Part shown: positions 43,384-51,965 of the stretch, one piece after another | Position numbering within the stretch: the stretch's first letter is position 1 | How the letters are laid out: each line of letters begins with the position of its first letter | Origin: Streptomyces sp. WMMC940 | GTDB taxonomy: Bacteria > Actinomycetota > Actinomycetes > Streptomycetales > Streptomycetaceae | DNA length: 64,000 nucleotides | Assembly: GCF_027460265.1 (NCBI RefSeq) | Contig: NZ_JAPZBC010000001.1 | Location: 6,684,001-6,748,000 of the forward strand | Direction: 5' to 3' | The notes under the pieces: model-generated | Seen by the model: only the letters and a program-made list of their open reading frames with translations | Databases searched by the model: none | What the model was told of the DNA's origin: nothing | Made by a program: the position numbers and the translations under genes

Positions 43384-44760
43384 CTACACCGCCGGGAGCC
43401 GCGGAGCCACGCCGACACCGGCCGCGCCCAGCAGCCCGTCCCAGTCGGCGATCTTCACCGAGCGGCGCCCCAGCGATCGGCCCAGCAGCGTCTCGGCCTC
43501 CTCGATCGCCAGCCAGCCCGGCCACTCCACCGGGCGCAGCCCCGACTCGCGCAGTACGTCCAGGGGTTCGTCCGGGAGCGGGCGGGCCGAGAGCGCGGGC
43601 GCGTCCTCGAGGACCGAGGCCACGGTCTCCTTCGCACAGGGCCTGTTCGTGCCGATCACGCCGGTGGGGCCCCGTTTGATCCAGCCCGCCACGTACTCGC
43701 CCGGGGACGGCGAGCCGTCCCGCAGGACCCGCCCGGCCTCGTGCGGCACCGTGCCCCGGGCGGCGTCGAACGGCAGCCCGTCCAGGGGCGCTCCGCGGTA
43801 GCCGACCGCCCGCAGCACCAGCTGCGCCTCGATCTCCTCGTACGCGCCCGTGCCGCGCACCCCGCCCGTGCCGTCCGGCACGGTCCGCTCGAAGCGCACC
43901 GCTGCGACCCGTCCGCCCTCGGCGAGCAGTTCCACGGGACGCAGGAAGAAGCGCAGCCGGATGCTCCGCGCCCGGGCGCGGGAGGCGCCCTCGTCGGCCG
44001 TCGCCCAGCCGCGCACCACGTCGACATTGCGCCGGTTGACGGCCGGCAGCCCCGTGGCGTCGGCGTACCCGGGGTCAAGGGCGAGGTCGGCCGGCTCGAC
44101 GCCCACGGCCGCGTCCGGCAGGGCGCCCAGCTCGCGCAGCTCCTTGGTGGTGAACTTCGCCTGGGACGGGCCGCGTCTGCCCACCATGTGCACCTCCCGC
44201 ACCCGGCTGCCGGCCAGCGCGCCCAGGGCGTCCTGCGGCACGTCGGTCGGCAGGAGCTCCGCCGCGCCGCGCGCGAGGATCCGGGTCACGTCGACGGCGA
44301 CGTTGCCCACCCCGATGACCACCGCCGACCGGGCGCCGAGGGCGAATCCGCTGCCCGCGGCGTCCGGGTGGGCGCTGTACCAGGACACGAAGTCGGTGGC
44401 CGAACAGCTCCCTGGCAGGTCCTCGCCGGGCACCCCCAGCCTGCGGTCCTTCGCGGCTCCGACGCAGTACACGACCGCGTGGTAGAGCCCCAGCAGACGC
44501 GCGGGCGTCAGGCCGTGCGTGCCCACCTCGACGTTGCCGACGAAACCGATCCGATCGTCCTCCAGGACCGTCCGCAGGGTGTTCTGCAGGGACTTGATCT
44601 TCTCGTGGTCGGGCGCGACTCCGTACCGCACCAGCCCGTAGGGGCACGGGAGCCGGTCCAGGACGTCCACACGGACGTCCGGCACGAGGGACTGCTGGAC
44701 GAGGGCCTGAGCGGTGTACACCCCGCTCGGCCCGGATCCGACGACGGCGACTCGAAGCAC
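43384..44760 (-). CDS. FprA-like ferredoxin/adrenodoxin NADP reductase
   Basis: A 458-residue FAD/NADPH enzyme moving electrons between NADPH and ferredoxin. FAD site VAVVGSGPSGVYTAQAL (3-19), PCPYGLVRYGVAPDHEKIK (adrenodoxin-reductase signature), NADP site VIGVGNVAVDVTRIL, GRRGPSQAKFT and the end GWIKRGPTGVIGTNRPCA. GTG 44760 follows GGAAGGAG. It is a possible electron source for the NOS at 33.7 kb, though no link is shown. Confidence 0.93.
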   Translation of the reverse strand: MLRVAVVGSGPSGVYTAQALVQQSLVPDVRVDVLDRLPCPYGLVRYGVAPDHEKIKSLQNTLRTVLEDDRIGFVGNVEVGTHGLTPARLLGLYHAVVYCVGAAKDRRLGVPGEDLPGSCSATDFVSWYSAHPDAAGSGFALGARSAVVIGVGNVAVDVTRILARGAAELLPTDVPQDALGALAGSRVREVHMVGRRGPSQAKFTTKELRELGALPDAAVGVEPADLALDPGYADATGLPAVNRRNVDVVRGWATADEGASRARARSIRLRFFLRPVELLAEGGRVAAVRFERTVPDGTGGVRGTGAYEEIEAQLVLRAVGYRGAPLDGLPFDAARGTVPHEAGRVLRDGSPSPGEYVAGWIKRGPTGVIGTNRPCAKETVASVLEDAPALSARPLPDEPLDVLRESGLRPVEWPGWLAIEEAETLLGRSLGRRSVKIADWDGLLGAAGVGVAPRLPAV

Positions 44761-44820
44761 GGCTGCGCTCCTTCCGCAGGGTGCTTCCAGCATCGCACCG
44801 GGCAGGCCGCGCGGTAAGTC

Positions 44821-45486
44821 TCACATCGTGCGCATACGGTTGATCTCCGCCGTCTGCTGCGCGATCACATCATTGGCCATTTCCTCCACCTGGACGTTGC
44901 TCCCCTCGGACAGCACGGTCGCGCCCATCGTCAGCGCACCCTGGTGGTGAGTGATCATCAGCTTGAGGAACAGCTCGTCGAAGGCCCTGCCCTCGGCTGC
45001 GCGCAGCTGCGCCAGCTGTTCCTCGGTCGCCATGCCCGGCATCGCGCCGTGGTCATGGGCCCCGTGACCGTCCGTCGCCCCGCTCTTGGCGTGTGCTTTC
45101 AGCCAGCCCCGCATCGCGCCGATCTCCGGCTCCTGCGCGGCCCGGATGCGATCGGCGAGACGTTTCACCGGGGTGCCCGCGGCCCGCTCGGGTACGAGCG
45201 CCGTCATCTCCAGCGCCTGGGTGTGATGGACGATCATCATCCGGACGTAGGCGAAGTCCGCGTCGTTCGGGCCGTCGTCCGGCAGCTCCTTCGCGGCCTC
45301 CTCGGGGGAGAGCGTCCTCGCGGGCTCGCCCGGCTTTCCCGGGGCCACGACCACCGCGCCGCGTTCGTCCCCGGCCTTCGCGTCGCCGTCGGACCCCGAC
45401 TCGCAGGCTCCCAGGGCGAGTACGGCCACCACGACCGCCGTGACGACTTTGATTACGTCCCTGTTGCCATCTGTTGATATGGGCAT
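44821..45486 (-). CDS. DUF305 lipoprotein
   Basis: A 221-residue lipoprotein: lipobox LGAC in the first 30 residues, then a four-helix DUF305 domain with the paired motifs MMIVHHTQALEM and LMITHHQGALTM. Between them is a His/Met-rich loop (DGHGAHDHGAMPGM). His-His and Met patterns suggest copper or other metal binding outside the membrane, as proposed for DUF305 proteins. It is divergent from the LVIVD-repeat gene, with only 67 bp between the two starts, so they are probably co-regulated. The start ATG 45486 has no strong ribosome site. Confidence 0.9.
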   Translation of the reverse strand: MPISTDGNRDVIKVVTAVVVAVLALGACESGSDGDAKAGDERGAVVVAPGKPGEPARTLSPEEAAKELPDDGPNDADFAYVRMMIVHHTQALEMTALVPERAAGTPVKRLADRIRAAQEPEIGAMRGWLKAHAKSGATDGHGAHDHGAMPGMATEEQLAQLRAAEGRAFDELFLKLMITHHQGALTMGATVLSEGSNVQVEEMANDVIAQQTAEINRMRTM

Positions 45487-45553
45487 GCCGAGGACGATAC
45501 TGCCGGGGTCAGTGCATGGTTCAAGCACGGAATGAAACCAGGGGAGGAAAACG

Positions 45554-47065
45554 GTGACCCCGTTGCACACCACCCGCGTGCGGCGCAGACGCCTGGGCGT
45601 GGCGACAGCCGCGGCAGGGCTGCTGGCCACTCTGCTGGCGGCCGGACCCGCCGCCGCCACACCGGATCCCGGAGACGTCCCGGTCGAGAGGAAGGTCTCG
45701 TCCGAACAGGCGGCAGCCGCGAAGGCCCTGACGAACAGTGGTGAGATACCCGCCGTGGACGAGGTCGTCCACAGCGACAACATCCGTCATCTCGCGAACG
45801 TCCCGAAGGACGCCCTCCCGGGCACCAACTCCGACCTCGCCTTCCAGGGCAGGTACGCGTTCGCCGGCAACTACGACGGCTTCCGCATCTTCGACATCTC
45901 CAACCCGCGCACCCCCAAGACCGTCGCCCAGGTCCTGTGCCCCGGTTCCCAGAACGACATCTCGGTCTCCGGGGACCTGCTCTTCCTCTCCACCGACTCC
46001 TCGCGCAGCGACGACTCCTGTGCCAGCACCAGCCAGCCGGCCACGGAGAAGTCCTCGTGGGAAGGCGTCAAGGTCTTCGACATCAGCGACAAGCGCAACC
46101 CGAAGTACGTCGCGGCCGTCGAGACCGCGTGCGGCTCCCACACCCACACCCTCGTGCCCGAGCGGCGCAACGTGTACGTGTACGTGTCGTCGTACTCGCC
46201 GAACGCGGCCTTCCCGGACTGCCAGCCGCCGCACGACGGGATCTCCGTCATCAAGGTGCCGCGGAACGCCCCGGAAAGGTCCGCTGTCGTCGGGTTCCCG
46301 GTGCTGTTCCCGGGCGAGGGTCCGGACGGCGGCGGCAACCCCGGCGCACCCACGAACCCGGGCGTCTCCAAGACGACCGGCTGCCACGACATCACCGTGC
46401 TGCCGGACGAGGACCTCGCGGCCGGCGCCTGCATGGGTGACGGCATCCTGTTCGACATCCGCGACCCCGAGCGCCCGAAGGTCATCGACCGGGTCCAGGA
46501 CAACGTCAACTTCGCGTTCTGGCACTCGGCGACGTTCAACCAGGACGCCGACAAGGTGGTCTTCACCGACGAGCTCGGCGGCGGCGTGGGCGCGACCTGC
46601 AACGCGGAGATCGGCCCGAACCGCGGTGCCGACGGCATCTACGACATCGTCGGCAGGGGCGACAAGCGCAAACTGGTCTTCCGCAGCTACTTCAAGATCG
46701 ACCGGCACCAGGCCGCCACCGAGAACTGCGTGGCGCACAACGGCTCGCTGATCCCGGTGAAGGGCCGCGACATCATGGTCCAGGCCTGGTACCAGGGCGG
46801 CGTGTCGGTGTGGGAGTTCACGAACTCCGCCAAGCCGCGGGAGATCGCCTACTTCGAGCGGGGCCCGCTCTCCACCGACACCGTCACCACGGGCGGCTCC
46901 TGGTCGGCGTACTACTACAACGGCCACATCTACTCGAACGACATCGCCAAGGGCTTCGACGTGCTGAAGCTCGAGGACCGTCGTACCGACGCGGCCAAGC
47001 GTGTCCGGATGCACGAGCTCAACGTGCAGACCCAGCCGGACTACTTCGACCGCCACGACCACTGA
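45554..47065 (+). CDS. Secreted LVIVD-repeat beta-propeller protein
   Basis: A 503-residue exported protein. Arg-rich signal peptide RRRRLGVATAAAGLLATLLA with cleavage near AAA-TPD. The mature part has propeller repeats of the LVIVD type (GRYAFAGNYDGFRIFDISNPRTP, GVKVFDISDKRNPKYVAAVE) and several conserved His/Cys residues (GSHTHTLVPE, TTGCHDITVLP). The four-Arg start could use the Tat route, but no strict twin-Arg motif SRRxFLK is seen. GTG 45554 follows GGGGAGG. It is divergent from the DUF305 lipoprotein; both are predicted outside the membrane. Confidence 0.9.
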   Translation: MTPLHTTRVRRRRLGVATAAAGLLATLLAAGPAAATPDPGDVPVERKVSSEQAAAAKALTNSGEIPAVDEVVHSDNIRHLANVPKDALPGTNSDLAFQGRYAFAGNYDGFRIFDISNPRTPKTVAQVLCPGSQNDISVSGDLLFLSTDSSRSDDSCASTSQPATEKSSWEGVKVFDISDKRNPKYVAAVETACGSHTHTLVPERRNVYVYVSSYSPNAAFPDCQPPHDGISVIKVPRNAPERSAVVGFPVLFPGEGPDGGGNPGAPTNPGVSKTTGCHDITVLPDEDLAAGACMGDGILFDIRDPERPKVIDRVQDNVNFAFWHSATFNQDADKVVFTDELGGGVGATCNAEIGPNRGADGIYDIVGRGDKRKLVFRSYFKIDRHQAATENCVAHNGSLIPVKGRDIMVQAWYQGGVSVWEFTNSAKPREIAYFERGPLSTDTVTTGGSWSAYYYNGHIYSNDIAKGFDVLKLEDRRTDAAKRVRMHELNVQTQPDYFDRHDH

Positions 47066-47076
47066 TCCGCGCCGTC

Positions 47077-47104
47077 GCGGTGCCGCCCCGGCGGGCGGCA
47101 CCGC
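47077..47104. terminator. Terminator between LVIVD gene and TetR gene
   Basis: GCGGTGCCGCCC (47077-47088), CGGC loop, GGGCGGCACCGC (47093-47104): a perfect 12-bp stem with a tetraloop, 12 bp after the LVIVD stop and between convergent genes. Confidence 0.88.
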
Positions 47105-47145
47105 GCCTCCCCGGTGCGGGCTCGCCGGTCCTCCGGGGCCGGTCC

Positions 47146-47802
47146 TTACCGGGCCGCCCCGTCGGAGGCCCGGTCCGCACCCTCGCGTGCCGCCCCGGCG
47201 GGCGGCTCCCCGCCCGGCGGGAAACCGAGCTCCCAGTCCAGCCCGTACCGCTGGAACAGCTCCGCGCGCAGCCGTGCGCGCGGCATCGGCGCGCCGGGCA
47301 GCGCCACCGCGAAGACCGCGCCCATCAGCAGTGCGCGCAGCAGCGGGTAGTCGGCGTCCACGTCCGGGGACCCGTACCGCTCCACCGTGTCGCGCAGCAG
47401 CAGGGCCAGGCGCTGCTGTTCGGGGCACTGGACGAACCCGTCGGCCTGCAGGATGCCGGCCATGTGCGCGCGCATCAGCACCGGCCGGTCCACGGCGAGG
47501 CCCAGGACCGCGTCGATCGCCCGGGCCAGCCGCTCCCGCCCGTCGGAGGCGCGGGGCTCGCGCTCCAGCGCCTCCTCCAGCGTGAGATGCATCAGCCGGT
47601 GCACGGCCGACTGGAACAGCTGGCGCTTGCCGGCGAAGTAGTACGAGACCAGTCCGCGGGCCGAACCGGCCCGGTCGGCGATGTCCCCGAGCGTCGTCGC
47701 CTCGTACCCGCGCTCCCCGACGAGGTCCACGGTCGCCTGGAGCAGGCGCTCCCGGGAACGCCGACGGAGCTCTTCATTGACCGATGCGCTCCGCGGGGAC
47801 AT
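47146..47802 (-). CDS. TetR-family transcriptional regulator
   Basis: A 218-residue regulator. HTH: LGDIADRAGSARGLVSYYFAGKRQLF at about residues 38-63. The C-terminal domain (LARAIDAVLGLAVDRPVLMRAHMAGI) is the ligand-binding helical part. ATG 47802 follows GCAGGAG. It is preceded on its 5' side by a 250-bp gap with no gene; the target is not obvious from context. Confidence 0.92.
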   Translation of the reverse strand: MSPRSASVNEELRRRSRERLLQATVDLVGERGYEATTLGDIADRAGSARGLVSYYFAGKRQLFQSAVHRLMHLTLEEALEREPRASDGRERLARAIDAVLGLAVDRPVLMRAHMAGILQADGFVQCPEQQRLALLLRDTVERYGSPDVDADYPLLRALLMGAVFAVALPGAPMPRARLRAELFQRYGLDWELGFPPGGEPPAGAAREGADRASDGAAR

Positions 47803-48054
47803 GCTTAACTCCTGCGTTGACTGGCTCTGAGCCAATATACTGAGCGCGAACCGTGGCGAGGCGCTCGTGTGCCTGGTCAGCGGGGGTGACCGGACGGACC
47901 GGGCGACGCGGGGGATCGCCCGGTCCGATCCGTTCCGTCGTGGATCCGCGCGGATCCGGGGGAGCCGCTGACTGCGGCTTCTGCCTCTATTGTCCGATCC
48001 CGGGGTCTCGATTCCCACGGTCGTCCACCGGTGCTTCGCCGACGGCGTTCCGGT

Positions 48055-48753
48055 TCACGCGCCCACGAGTCCGAGTACCGGACGCAGGCCCTCGGGCCGC
48101 TCCTCGACCGGCAGATGGTCCACGAAGTGCACCGCGCAGCCCAGCCGTGCCGCCCCGCCGTCCGCGCGCCGGTCGTCGCCGACCATCAGGACGTCGCGGG
48201 GGTCCTGCCCGAGCGCCTCGCAGCCCGCCCGGAACAGCCGGGCGTCCGGCTTCTGCACCCCGTGGCGGTACGACAGCACGTACGCGTCCACGTAGCCGTC
48301 CAGCCCGTGCGCCTGGAACACCGGCCGCGGGTCCCAGCCGATGTTGCTGACCACCGCGACGCCCGTGCCCAGACGTCGCAGCTCGCCGAGCACCTCCTCC
48401 GCGTCCGGGTACGGGCGCCACGCGGACGGGGTCTTGTGCCGCTCGTAGAGCGCGTCGTACAGCCGGGGGTCGGGGAGCTCCACGCGGCGGGCGAGGCCCA
48501 CGTAGGCGTCCCTGTGCCGCTGGGCGTCCCGGTCGCGCGTCCACCACAGGTCGGCCAGCGCCTCGGGGACCAGTTCGGGGGTGGAACCTCCGGGCAGCGC
48601 CCCGGCCGCGTCGAGCTCGCGTGCGTACCGTTCGAACGCGTCCTCGCCGACGGAGATCCCCGTCTCGTCGAGGGCGGCCCGCAGCCAGGAGGTGACGGAT
48701 TCGATCCGGAAGAGCGTTCCTGAGAAATCGAAGAGCACGCCTTTGATCGCCAT
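48055..48753 (-). CDS. HAD-superfamily hydrolase
   Basis: A 232-residue phosphatase-type protein. Motif I is DFSGTL (9-14): the nucleophile Asp9 is kept but the usual acid/base Asp two residues on is Ser. Motif II is VVSN, motif III is the Lys in HGVQKPDARLF and motif IV is MVGDDRRADGGAA. The cap is helical, as in the haloacid dehalogenase/phosphoglycolate subgroup. The Ser at the +2 position is typical of dehalogenase-like members and argues against a simple phosphatase. The PAP2 gene ends 18 bp from its start on the same strand. Confidence 0.9.
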   Translation of the reverse strand: MAIKGVLFDFSGTLFRIESVTSWLRAALDETGISVGEDAFERYARELDAAGALPGGSTPELVPEALADLWWTRDRDAQRHRDAYVGLARRVELPDPRLYDALYERHKTPSAWRPYPDAEEVLGELRRLGTGVAVVSNIGWDPRPVFQAHGLDGYVDAYVLSYRHGVQKPDARLFRAGCEALGQDPRDVLMVGDDRRADGGAARLGCAVHFVDHLPVEERPEGLRPVLGLVGA

Positions 48754-48771
48754 GGGGTGATCCTCCCGGCG

Positions 48772-49473
48772 TCAGGGCTCCCGGTTCAAGGCCAGCCGCT
48801 CGTACGAGCCGACCGCCACGGCGACCACACAGATCCCGAGCAGCCAGCCGGCCAGGACGTCCGTGAGCCAGTGCACCCCCAGATAGAGCCTGGTGAAGCC
48901 CACGCCCAGCACCGAGACCGCCGCGAGCAGGGCCGCCGTCCGCCGCAGCCCCGGCCCGGCCCCCGTCCGCGCCAGCAGCCAGAGGAGCAGCCCGCAGGTG
49001 ACGGTCGCCGTCATCGCGTGGCCGGACGGGAAGGCGGCGTAGTGGGCGGAGTCCACGGGTTCCGTCCAGACCGGGCGCTGCCGCCCCACCAGGACCTTGA
49101 GGATCTGCTGCACCGCCGCGCCCAGCAGGCTCGCCGCCGCGACCCACAGGGCCGGCAGGCGCTCGCCGCGCCACAGCAGGCCGAGGACCACGGCGACCAC
49201 CAGGGCGCGCATCGTCCACGGGTCCCACACCCAGTCGCTGAGGAGCCGGTTCGCACGGGTGAAGCCCGGCTCCGCCAGCGCGGACTCGTGGAGCTCGACG
49301 GCGACCGTACGGTCGGCCGACACCAACGGCTCCCAGCCCACGGCCACCGTCACCAGGAGCAGCACGGTGGTCACGGCGGTCAGCGAGGCGGTGCGTGCCC
49401 CGGGGACCGGAGCGCCCGGCTCCGGGGTGGGGGTGCGCGGGAGGGGGGTGGAGGTGGGGGTGGGGGGACGCAT
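48772..49473 (-). CDS. PAP2-family membrane phosphatase
   Basis: A 233-residue membrane protein with a Pro/Thr-rich start and about six helices. The three phosphatase motifs are present: KVLVGRQRP, FPSGHAM, and TRLYLGVHWLTD (usual SRxxxxxHxxxD with Thr for Ser). It should dephosphorylate a lipid phosphate or pyrophosphate at the outer face of the membrane. ATG 49473 is used; the frame reaches 49521. It lies directly upstream of the HAD hydrolase gene on the same strand, with an 18-bp gap. Confidence 0.9.
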   Translation of the reverse strand: MRPPTPTSTPLPRTPTPEPGAPVPGARTASLTAVTTVLLLVTVAVGWEPLVSADRTVAVELHESALAEPGFTRANRLLSDWVWDPWTMRALVVAVVLGLLWRGERLPALWVAAASLLGAAVQQILKVLVGRQRPVWTEPVDSAHYAAFPSGHAMTATVTCGLLLWLLARTGAGPGLRRTAALLAAVSVLGVGFTRLYLGVHWLTDVLAGWLLGICVVAVAVGSYERLALNREP

Positions 49474-49676
49474 GGGAGGAATCCTGCCCCCGATCCGCCC
49501 TGCTAGTGCCGCGTCGGGCAAGGTTCACCGGGGCGCGACGCCCGGCACGGCGCTTCGCTGCGTCAACCGCATCACCCGAGTGCGTCCGGTACGAGGGCGA
49601 CCCTCCGCCGTGCGGCGCACCGCGCCGCACCGGACGCGGCGACCTTCCCGGCGAATCCCTCAGGTGACGTCGCTGG

Positions 49677-50612
49677 TCATGTCAGAGCGCTCAGACCCGG
49701 CACGAATGCCACCAGCAGCGGGACGACGGGCACCAGGACCGCGGCGGCGGTGAGCCGCAGCCGCCTGCCCGCGGTGAGCCGGGGCACCGGGGCCAGCAGG
49801 CGGTTCACCCGCTGGTGCAACTGGGTGTCGGGAGCCGGGCAGGGGCCGAAGACTCCGCGGTGTTCGTTCAGTTCGACCAGCGCGAGGGCGATCGTCAGCC
49901 GCCCGAATCGTCGCGAGGCCACGTCGTCCGCGGCCAGCTCGACCAGACGGTGCATCTCGTCACGGAACGCGGCGAACACCGGGACCTGGGGAAAGCCGTT
50001 GGCGAGTGCCGCCGAGCAGTGCAGCAGCCAGTCGTGGCGCGCCCTGGCGTGCCCCTGCTCGTGAGCCAGCACCGCGTCGAGTTGACGGCCTTTCAGCCGC
50101 CGCAGGGCGGCCGTGGTGATGACCAGCTGGGGCGCGGCGCCGGGCAGCCACCACACGTCGGGGCGCTCGCCCTCCAGCACCACCAGCGGATCGTCCCCCG
50201 GGTCCTCTCCGGGCAACAGGGGGGCGCGCACGAGGAGTTCGGCCCTGCGCCGCTTGCGTCGCGTGTGCGCCCGGTGGATCTCCCGGGTGAGCATCGCGCC
50301 GGTCCACAGACCTCCGCACGCCAGCACGACGGCCAGAACCGCCGACCACGGTCCGCCCGCGCCCAGGGCGTACGCCTCGACGACCGCGCTCGGCGCGGGC
50401 GCGAAGACCGGCCCCCGCACCGCCTGCCAGGCGGCGGCCGCGCTGATGGTCATGGAGAGTCCGAAGCTCAGCAGCACCGCCGCGACCACGCACTGCCACA
50501 CCCACAACGCCACCACCGGCTCGCGCTCCGGCCAGTCGGCCCGCGACATCAGCCGCGGCGCGACGACGGCGGCCAGTGCGCCGAGCGACAGCAGCGCGAG
50601 GGAGACCATCAT
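49677..50612 (-). CDS. M56-family membrane metallopeptidase (BlaR1-like, no sensor domain)
   Basis: A 311-residue protein with membrane helices at about 3-20, 35-60, 85-105 and 285-308. The zinc site is intact: HEQGH (184-188) and the downstream ELAADD (225-230), which supplies the third ligand. A charged loop (RRKRRRAELL) follows the third helix. Such peptidases normally cut a BlaI/MecI repressor encoded next door; no BlaI-like gene is seen in this window next to it. The beta-lactam sensor domain of BlaR1 is also missing. Confidence 0.9.
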   Translation of the reverse strand: MMVSLALLSLGALAAVVAPRLMSRADWPEREPVVALWVWQCVVAAVLLSFGLSMTISAAAAWQAVRGPVFAPAPSAVVEAYALGAGGPWSAVLAVVLACGGLWTGAMLTREIHRAHTRRKRRRAELLVRAPLLPGEDPGDDPLVVLEGERPDVWWLPGAAPQLVITTAALRRLKGRQLDAVLAHEQGHARARHDWLLHCSAALANGFPQVPVFAAFRDEMHRLVELAADDVASRRFGRLTIALALVELNEHRGVFGPCPAPDTQLHQRVNRLLAPVPRLTAGRRLRLTAAAVLVPVVPLLVAFVPGLSALT

Positions 50613-50695
50613 GGGTACCAGACTATGAGCGGCGTGCTACTCACAGGTATGGCTTCACACGGCAAGTGATGTACGCCACGGCCCGCCCCGCGCGC

Positions 50696-51265
50696 TCAGA
50701 CGGTGAGGAGCATGGCGACCATGGCGACGCCCATGGAGACCCGGCACGCCAGAGCCAGCTCGGGGCGGGCCCCCCAGGCCGGGGGCGGGCCGCCCGCCGG
50801 CGCCGCGACGGGCACCAGCCGGGCGCCCGTGCGCAGGACGAACACCGTGAAGTAGACGAGCAACGCCCCCGTCACCAGCGGCACTCCGCCGGCCCCGGGC
50901 GGGCCGCCGTGCTCCCCGTGGCCGCCCGCCGCGAACGGGGACATGGCCACCGCCATGTACACCATGGCCAGCGAGCCGACCAGATGGTGCAGATGGTGCG
51001 CGCCGGCGCGGGAGACCCGAGTGGCCCACAGTGCTCGCAGGCCCACCGCCCCGAACAGGGCCGCGAACAGCAGCCAGCGCCACGCCGGTGCCGGCGCCAC
51101 GGCAGCCGGCACGGCCATCGAGGCCATCCCGAACCCCATCAGCGCCTCGTCCGTCGCCGCGCTGCGCGCCGGGCCCGCACAGCAGCGCATCCGCACGAGG
51201 CAGTAGGCGCCGGACACCGCGCACAGTGCCACGAGCAGCCAGCCCGGCATCGCCGGTCCGTGCAC
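50696..51265 (-). CDS. DUF5134-like integral membrane protein
   Basis: A 189-residue protein with five or six membrane helices. Near the second helix is a His-rich patch (SRAGAHHLHHLVGSLAMVYMAV), and further on GGHGEHGG, which together resemble the DUF5134 proteins of actinomycetes. GTG 51265 follows GGGGAGG with a six-base gap and is preferred to ATG 51250. It lies 83 bp upstream of the M56 peptidase on the same strand. Function unknown; His clusters in a membrane protein hint at metal binding. Confidence 0.78.
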   Translation of the reverse strand: MHGPAMPGWLLVALCAVSGAYCLVRMRCCAGPARSAATDEALMGFGMASMAVPAAVAPAPAWRWLLFAALFGAVGLRALWATRVSRAGAHHLHHLVGSLAMVYMAVAMSPFAAGGHGEHGGPPGAGGVPLVTGALLVYFTVFVLRTGARLVPVAAPAGGPPPAWGARPELALACRVSMGVAMVAMLLTV

Positions 51266-51381
51266 CGCACACCTCCCCGCTCGACGTGTCGGGCAGGGCA
51301 TGCCCCGCCGGGGTCCGGCGCATACGAGCGCACGGGTGCATTGCGGGCGCTCGCGGGGTCCGCGAGGCCGCGCGCACCGCC

Positions 51382-51417
51382 CGGCGACCCTCCCTCGCAC
51401 GGCGACCCTCCCTCGCC
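51382..51417. repeat. Two 18-bp tandem repeats
   Basis: CGGCGACCCTCCCTCGCA (51382-51399) and CGGCGACCCTCCCTCGCC (51400-51417) differ only at the last base. They lie just before a 20-bp-stem terminator in the gap upstream of the DUF5134-like gene. Confidence 0.75.
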
Positions 51418-51420
51418 CGG

Positions 51421-51469
51421 CGTCCGGGACGGCTCCGCCCCCGCCCCGCGGGCGGAGCCGTCCCGGACG
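51421..51469 (-). terminator. Terminator after the VOC gene
   Basis: Arms 51421-51440 and 51450-51469 are perfect 20-bp reverse complements with a 9-nt loop. The hairpin starts two bases after the VOC stop codon (minus strand). Confidence 0.9.
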
Positions 51470-51470
51470 C

Positions 51471-51857
51471 TCAGGGCCGGTGGCGCAGCGGATGGTCCTC
51501 GGGCACCTCGACCACGGCGATCCGCACACCGTCCGGATCGGTCAGCCACATCTCGACGAGCCCCCAGGGCTCCCGCCGCGGCGGCCGTTCGACCTCGGCC
51601 CCGTGCGACAGCACATGGCCGTAGGCCGCCTTGGCGTCCGACACCTGGAGCCACAGCGCGAGGCCCGGGCCGGGCGGGGTCGCGGAGCGGCCGGAGATCT
51701 CCAGGAACCCGCCCCCGAGGAAGTAGACGGTTCCGCGGTCCGGTCCGCTGCCGAACTCGCGGTAGATCTGCAGGCCCAGCACGTCCTCGTAGAACCGTCG
51801 GGACCGCTCGGGGTCGGTCGGCCGCAGCAGGATGCGACTGCTCAGCACGTGCATCAT
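51471..51857 (-). CDS. VOC-family (glyoxalase-like) protein
   Basis: A 128-residue single vicinal-oxygen-chelate domain: RILLRPTDPERSRRFYEDVLGLQ at the start, GGGFLEISG in the middle and EMWLTDPDGVRIAVVEVPEDHP at the end. Possible metal ligands are the first-strand region, Glu in LEI and Glu/His late in the chain. The reaction is not predictable. The start is ATG 51857 or 51854, with GGAG close upstream. The gene is divergent from the GNAT gene; 68 of the 108 bp between the start codons form a perfect palindrome. Confidence 0.88.
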   Translation of the reverse strand: MMHVLSSRILLRPTDPERSRRFYEDVLGLQIYREFGSGPDRGTVYFLGGGFLEISGRSATPPGPGLALWLQVSDAKAAYGHVLSHGAEVERPPRREPWGLVEMWLTDPDGVRIAVVEVPEDHPLRHRP

Positions 51858-51872
51858 GGTCTCCACGGTAGA

Positions 51873-51940
51873 CCGCCGGTGCGCCGCGCCGAGGTCGGGC
51901 GGACGCGCGTCCGCCCGACCTCGGCGCGGCGCACCGGCGG
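51873..51940. repeat. 68-bp perfect palindrome between divergent genes
   Basis: Arms 51873-51906 and 51907-51940 are exact reverse complements (34 bp each) with no spacer, centred on ACGCGCGT. It fills most of the gap between the VOC and GNAT start codons. Transcripts in either direction would carry a 34-bp hairpin in the 5' leader. It is not at a gene end, so it is unlikely to be a simple terminator. Confidence 0.95.
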
Positions 51941-51965
51941 CAAGAGGAGAACGGAGAAGCGCCCC

